Source of the DNA: Clostridium_AM sp900759715
GTDB lineage: Bacteria; Bacillota; Clostridia; Clostridiales; Clostridiaceae
Direction of reading: 5' to 3'
DNA: 64,000 bases
Assembly (NCBI GenBank): GCA_900759715.1
Contig: CAAEXF010000139.1
Location: 15,323 to 79,322 of the forward strand
This document shows, piece after piece, positions 62,364 through 64,000 of the stretch. The translations under genes were made by a program, and so were the position numbers. Positions within the stretch are counted from its first letter, which is position 1. Every line of letters begins with the position of its first letter. The notes under the pieces were generated by a model. The model worked only from the letters and a program-made list of their open reading frames with translations. It did not search any database and was not told the DNA's origin.

Positions 62364-63556
62364 GTATTAAAGAGAAGTTTAAATTTAAGATTAAAGTTAG
62401 GCCTGTAACTATAAAAAATATTATTTTACTTACTTTAGGGCCTACACTTGTTGCTATTATTTTTGGATTGGCATTTAGTAAGATTTTTATAGAGGGAATT
62501 CCTATGGGAGTCCTTGATATGGATAATTCATCCATGTCGAGAAGTATTGTAAAGCAGTTTAAGGAAACTTCAAAATTTAATGTTTCTTATTTTCCACAAT
62601 CGGAAGAGGAACTTAACGAGGCCATAAAAACAAAAAAAGTTAATGTGGGACTTATCATTCCGAAGAATTTTAGTAAAGATGCTATTGAAACTAAGGCACC
62701 AAAAACTTTGCTTTTAGTAGATGAAACAAATTTAGTAATAGGAAACACAGCACTTTCCTATGGCAGCGAAATATTAAATACTATTAATGCAGGAATTCAG
62801 ATTAAGGTTTTAGAGGCAAACAACATGGTGCCTTATGCTGCACAAAAGTCTATTGCTTCTTTATCCTTCACAGAACGTATGTTATATGAGCCGCAATTAA
62901 GTTATATGAGATATCTTTTGTATGCACTTATTGGATTGGCTGTTCAGCAATTATATATTGGAGCCTTAGCACCGGCTTTAATTGAAGAAAAATTGAACAT
63001 GGTAAAAATTAAGCTCCGTTCAAAAGAAGGAGTTAAAAAGTTAATTAAGATTTGTTCAAAAATTTTAGTTTTTTCTTTTATGACATGCATAGGCTTTGCG
63101 GGAAGTCTTTATGTAGCAGGCAAGTATTTTGATCTTCCTTTGAAAGGAACTATATTGAATTCTTTTATACTTCTTGCTATTTTTCTTATTAACCTTACAG
63201 CAATATCCTTTGTTCTAGCTTTTGTTTTTGATGCTTCGGATCAATGTGTACGCTTTGCTATGTTTTTGTCTGTGCCTACAATGCTTACAGCAGGGTATGT
63301 ATGGCCTGAATATATGATGCCACCAGGTTTTTTCGATGTTGTGAAAAAATTGTGGCCTCTAGTATACTTTATTAATCCATTTAAAACTATAAACTTAAAA
63401 GGTGTTGACATCAATGCTATAGCCACCTATGTACATGGTGGAATTTATTACGCACTATTCTGGTTACCTTTAGGCGTTGGACTATATTTGTTTAAAATCT
63501 TTGGCTTTAAATTTGTACATAGAAAATTATTAAAGCCAAAGGAAGATGTGAGTTAA
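62360..63556 (+). CDS. ABC-2 type exporter permease 2
   Basis: The 398-aa protein has the same topology as permease 1. The first span is ILLTLGPTLVAIIFGLAF. A loop with MGVLDMDNSSMSRSIVKQF and VNVGLIIPKNFSKDAIET aligns well with the loop of its partner. Five or six spans follow, with TAGYVWPEYMMPPGFFDVVK near residue 310. The two probably form a heterodimeric exporter. The ATG at 62360 overlaps the end of permease 1 (ATGA). Confidence 0.88.
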   Translation: MSIKEKFKFKIKVRPVTIKNIILLTLGPTLVAIIFGLAFSKIFIEGIPMGVLDMDNSSMSRSIVKQFKETSKFNVSYFPQSEEELNEAIKTKKVNVGLIIPKNFSKDAIETKAPKTLLLVDETNLVIGNTALSYGSEILNTINAGIQIKVLEANNMVPYAAQKSIASLSFTERMLYEPQLSYMRYLLYALIGLAVQQLYIGALAPALIEEKLNMVKIKLRSKEGVKKLIKICSKILVFSFMTCIGFAGSLYVAGKYFDLPLKGTILNSFILLAIFLINLTAISFVLAFVFDASDQCVRFAMFLSVPTMLTAGYVWPEYMMPPGFFDVVKKLWPLVYFINPFKTINLKGVDINAIATYVHGGIYYALFWLPLGVGLYLFKIFGFKFVHRKLLKPKEDVS

Positions 63557-63580
63557 AAATAATACGAAGTATTATTTTTT
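63555..63580 (+). terminator. Terminator of the export operon
   Basis: AAAAATAATAC-GAA-GTATTATTTTT, a perfect 11-bp stem overlapping the stop codon, followed by T. Confidence 0.85.
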
Positions 63581-63581
63581 A

Positions 63582-63716
63582 AGAGGACAGAGGACAGTTG
63601 ACAGAGGACAATGATTGTTGCTTTTCCGACCTTACACTACGGAAAACCTTTAATTATTTTTCAGCAATAGGCGACTTTGTCCCAAGCCGTTAGGCTGTGT
63701 CAATTGTCAATCCTCT
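63582..63716. repeat. Intergenic repeat, family B copy 2
   Basis: The left end is built from AGAGGACAG, then TTGACAGAGGACA. The right end (63698-63715) is the inverted type TGTCAATTGTCAATCCTCT. Inside, TTTTCCGACC and a downstream GGAAAA form the same hairpin as in the copy at 5662-5834. Its right end supplies the last codons and stop of the neighbouring four-helix-bundle gene. Confidence 0.7.
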
Positions 63717-64000
63717 ATGATTTTTAAATTTTTCTTTGTGGTTTTAACAATAGAATTTAAGATTTTATTTAGTTCTTTACATTTAACAATTAATTTTTCT
63801 GATGCGTTAGCATCAATATATTTAGTAGCAATTAAAAGTTCTAACCAATACTCTGTTTCAGATGCTTCTTTAAGAGCTATATTCATCTTATTTAAAAAAT
63901 CTCTTCTACTTTGAGCTTCTAATCCTTCTTTTACGTTTGCTCCTATACTTGTTTCTGATCTAAGAACCTGTTTTGAAATAATGTATTCCTTATTTTCTTC
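63707..64000 (-). CDS. Four-helix-bundle protein (S23/IVP type), partial
   Basis: The minus-strand frame is open from the window edge for 97 codons to a TGA at 63709-63707. TSIGANVKEGLEAQSRRDFL and IALKEASETEYWLELLIATK are the family signature (normally S-I-x-x-N-I-x-E-G near the N terminus). The family includes proteins encoded in 23S rRNA intervening sequences and the Avd accessory protein of diversity-generating retroelements. The first 20 or so residues lie beyond the window. The last codons (IIED) and the stop lie in the repeat at 63582-63716. Confidence 0.85.
   Translation of the reverse strand, partial: EENKEYIISKQVLRSETSIGANVKEGLEAQSRRDFLNKMNIALKEASETEYWLELLIATKYIDANASEKLIVKCKELNKILNSIVKTTKKNLKIIED

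Noticed and set aside
63717..63914. Plus-strand 65-codon frame at the right edge
   Set aside because: It is antisense to the four-helix-bundle gene, whose family signature is clear on the minus strand.

Overview
The window is low-GC DNA with strong AGGAGG-type ribosome binding sites and UUG/GUG as well as AUG starts. It carries spore-coat and germination genes (CotF-like, CwlJ, GerQ-like) and three surface proteins with N-terminal cell-wall-binding repeats of the CWB2 type. Together these point to a spore-forming, S-layered Clostridium; the species cannot be fixed from the sequence alone.

Layout. 1-10000: a lipoamide dehydrogenase / lipoate ligase pair, a polar amino-acid ABC transporter, a DUF3892 protein, a minus-strand sporulation block (two small coat proteins, cwlJ-gerQ) and a DegV protein, with dispersed palindromic repeats between them. 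10000-41500: a surface-layer locus. It holds a short CWB2 protein, a 1235-aa S-layer-like protein, an O-antigen-ligase/oligosaccharyltransferase-like protein, and then a long run of glycan genes. These encode dTDP-rhamnose synthesis (rmlA, C, B, D), a Wzm/Wzt-type ABC exporter, glycosyltransferases, a complete GDP-D-glycero-D-manno-heptose set (hddA, gmhA, and an hddC-gmhB fusion), a dTDP-3-amino-3,6-dideoxyhexose set (FdtA/FdtB/FdtC-like), DPM1-like and GtrA-like proteins, and the initiating phosphoglycosyl transferase. The gene set resembles known S-layer glycosylation clusters, so the locus probably builds a glycan and attaches it to the S-layer protein. Broken glycosyltransferase, methyltransferase and exporter fragments show that the cluster has been recombined.

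41500-46000: a compact cassette of DUF1659, DUF2922, a YvrJ-like peptide, two sigma-like proteins (one apparently starting at AUA), a DnaD-like protein and a second DnaB helicase. 46000-56000: a WG-repeat protein, a small lipoprotein, a second large S-layer-like protein and three consecutive TolC-like secreted proteins. 56000-59300: a decayed phage-tail fragment and two divergent, related secreted proteins of a duplicated-domain type I do not recognise. 59300-63600: a MarR-regulated export operon (membrane fusion protein plus two ABC-2 permeases, no ATPase). The right edge holds a repeat whose end forms the 3' end of a four-helix-bundle gene that runs off the window.

The signals I consider most worth following are: a two-hairpin leader RNA present in two copies with compensatory changes (before the DnaD-like gene and the third TolC-like gene); a C-terminal domain shared by a glycosyltransferase and a membrane protein; the paired secreted repeat proteins with shared operator-like motifs; the sigma/DnaD/DnaB cassette with its AUA start; and TolC-like proteins near an HlyD/ABC-2 operon in an apparently monoderm cell.
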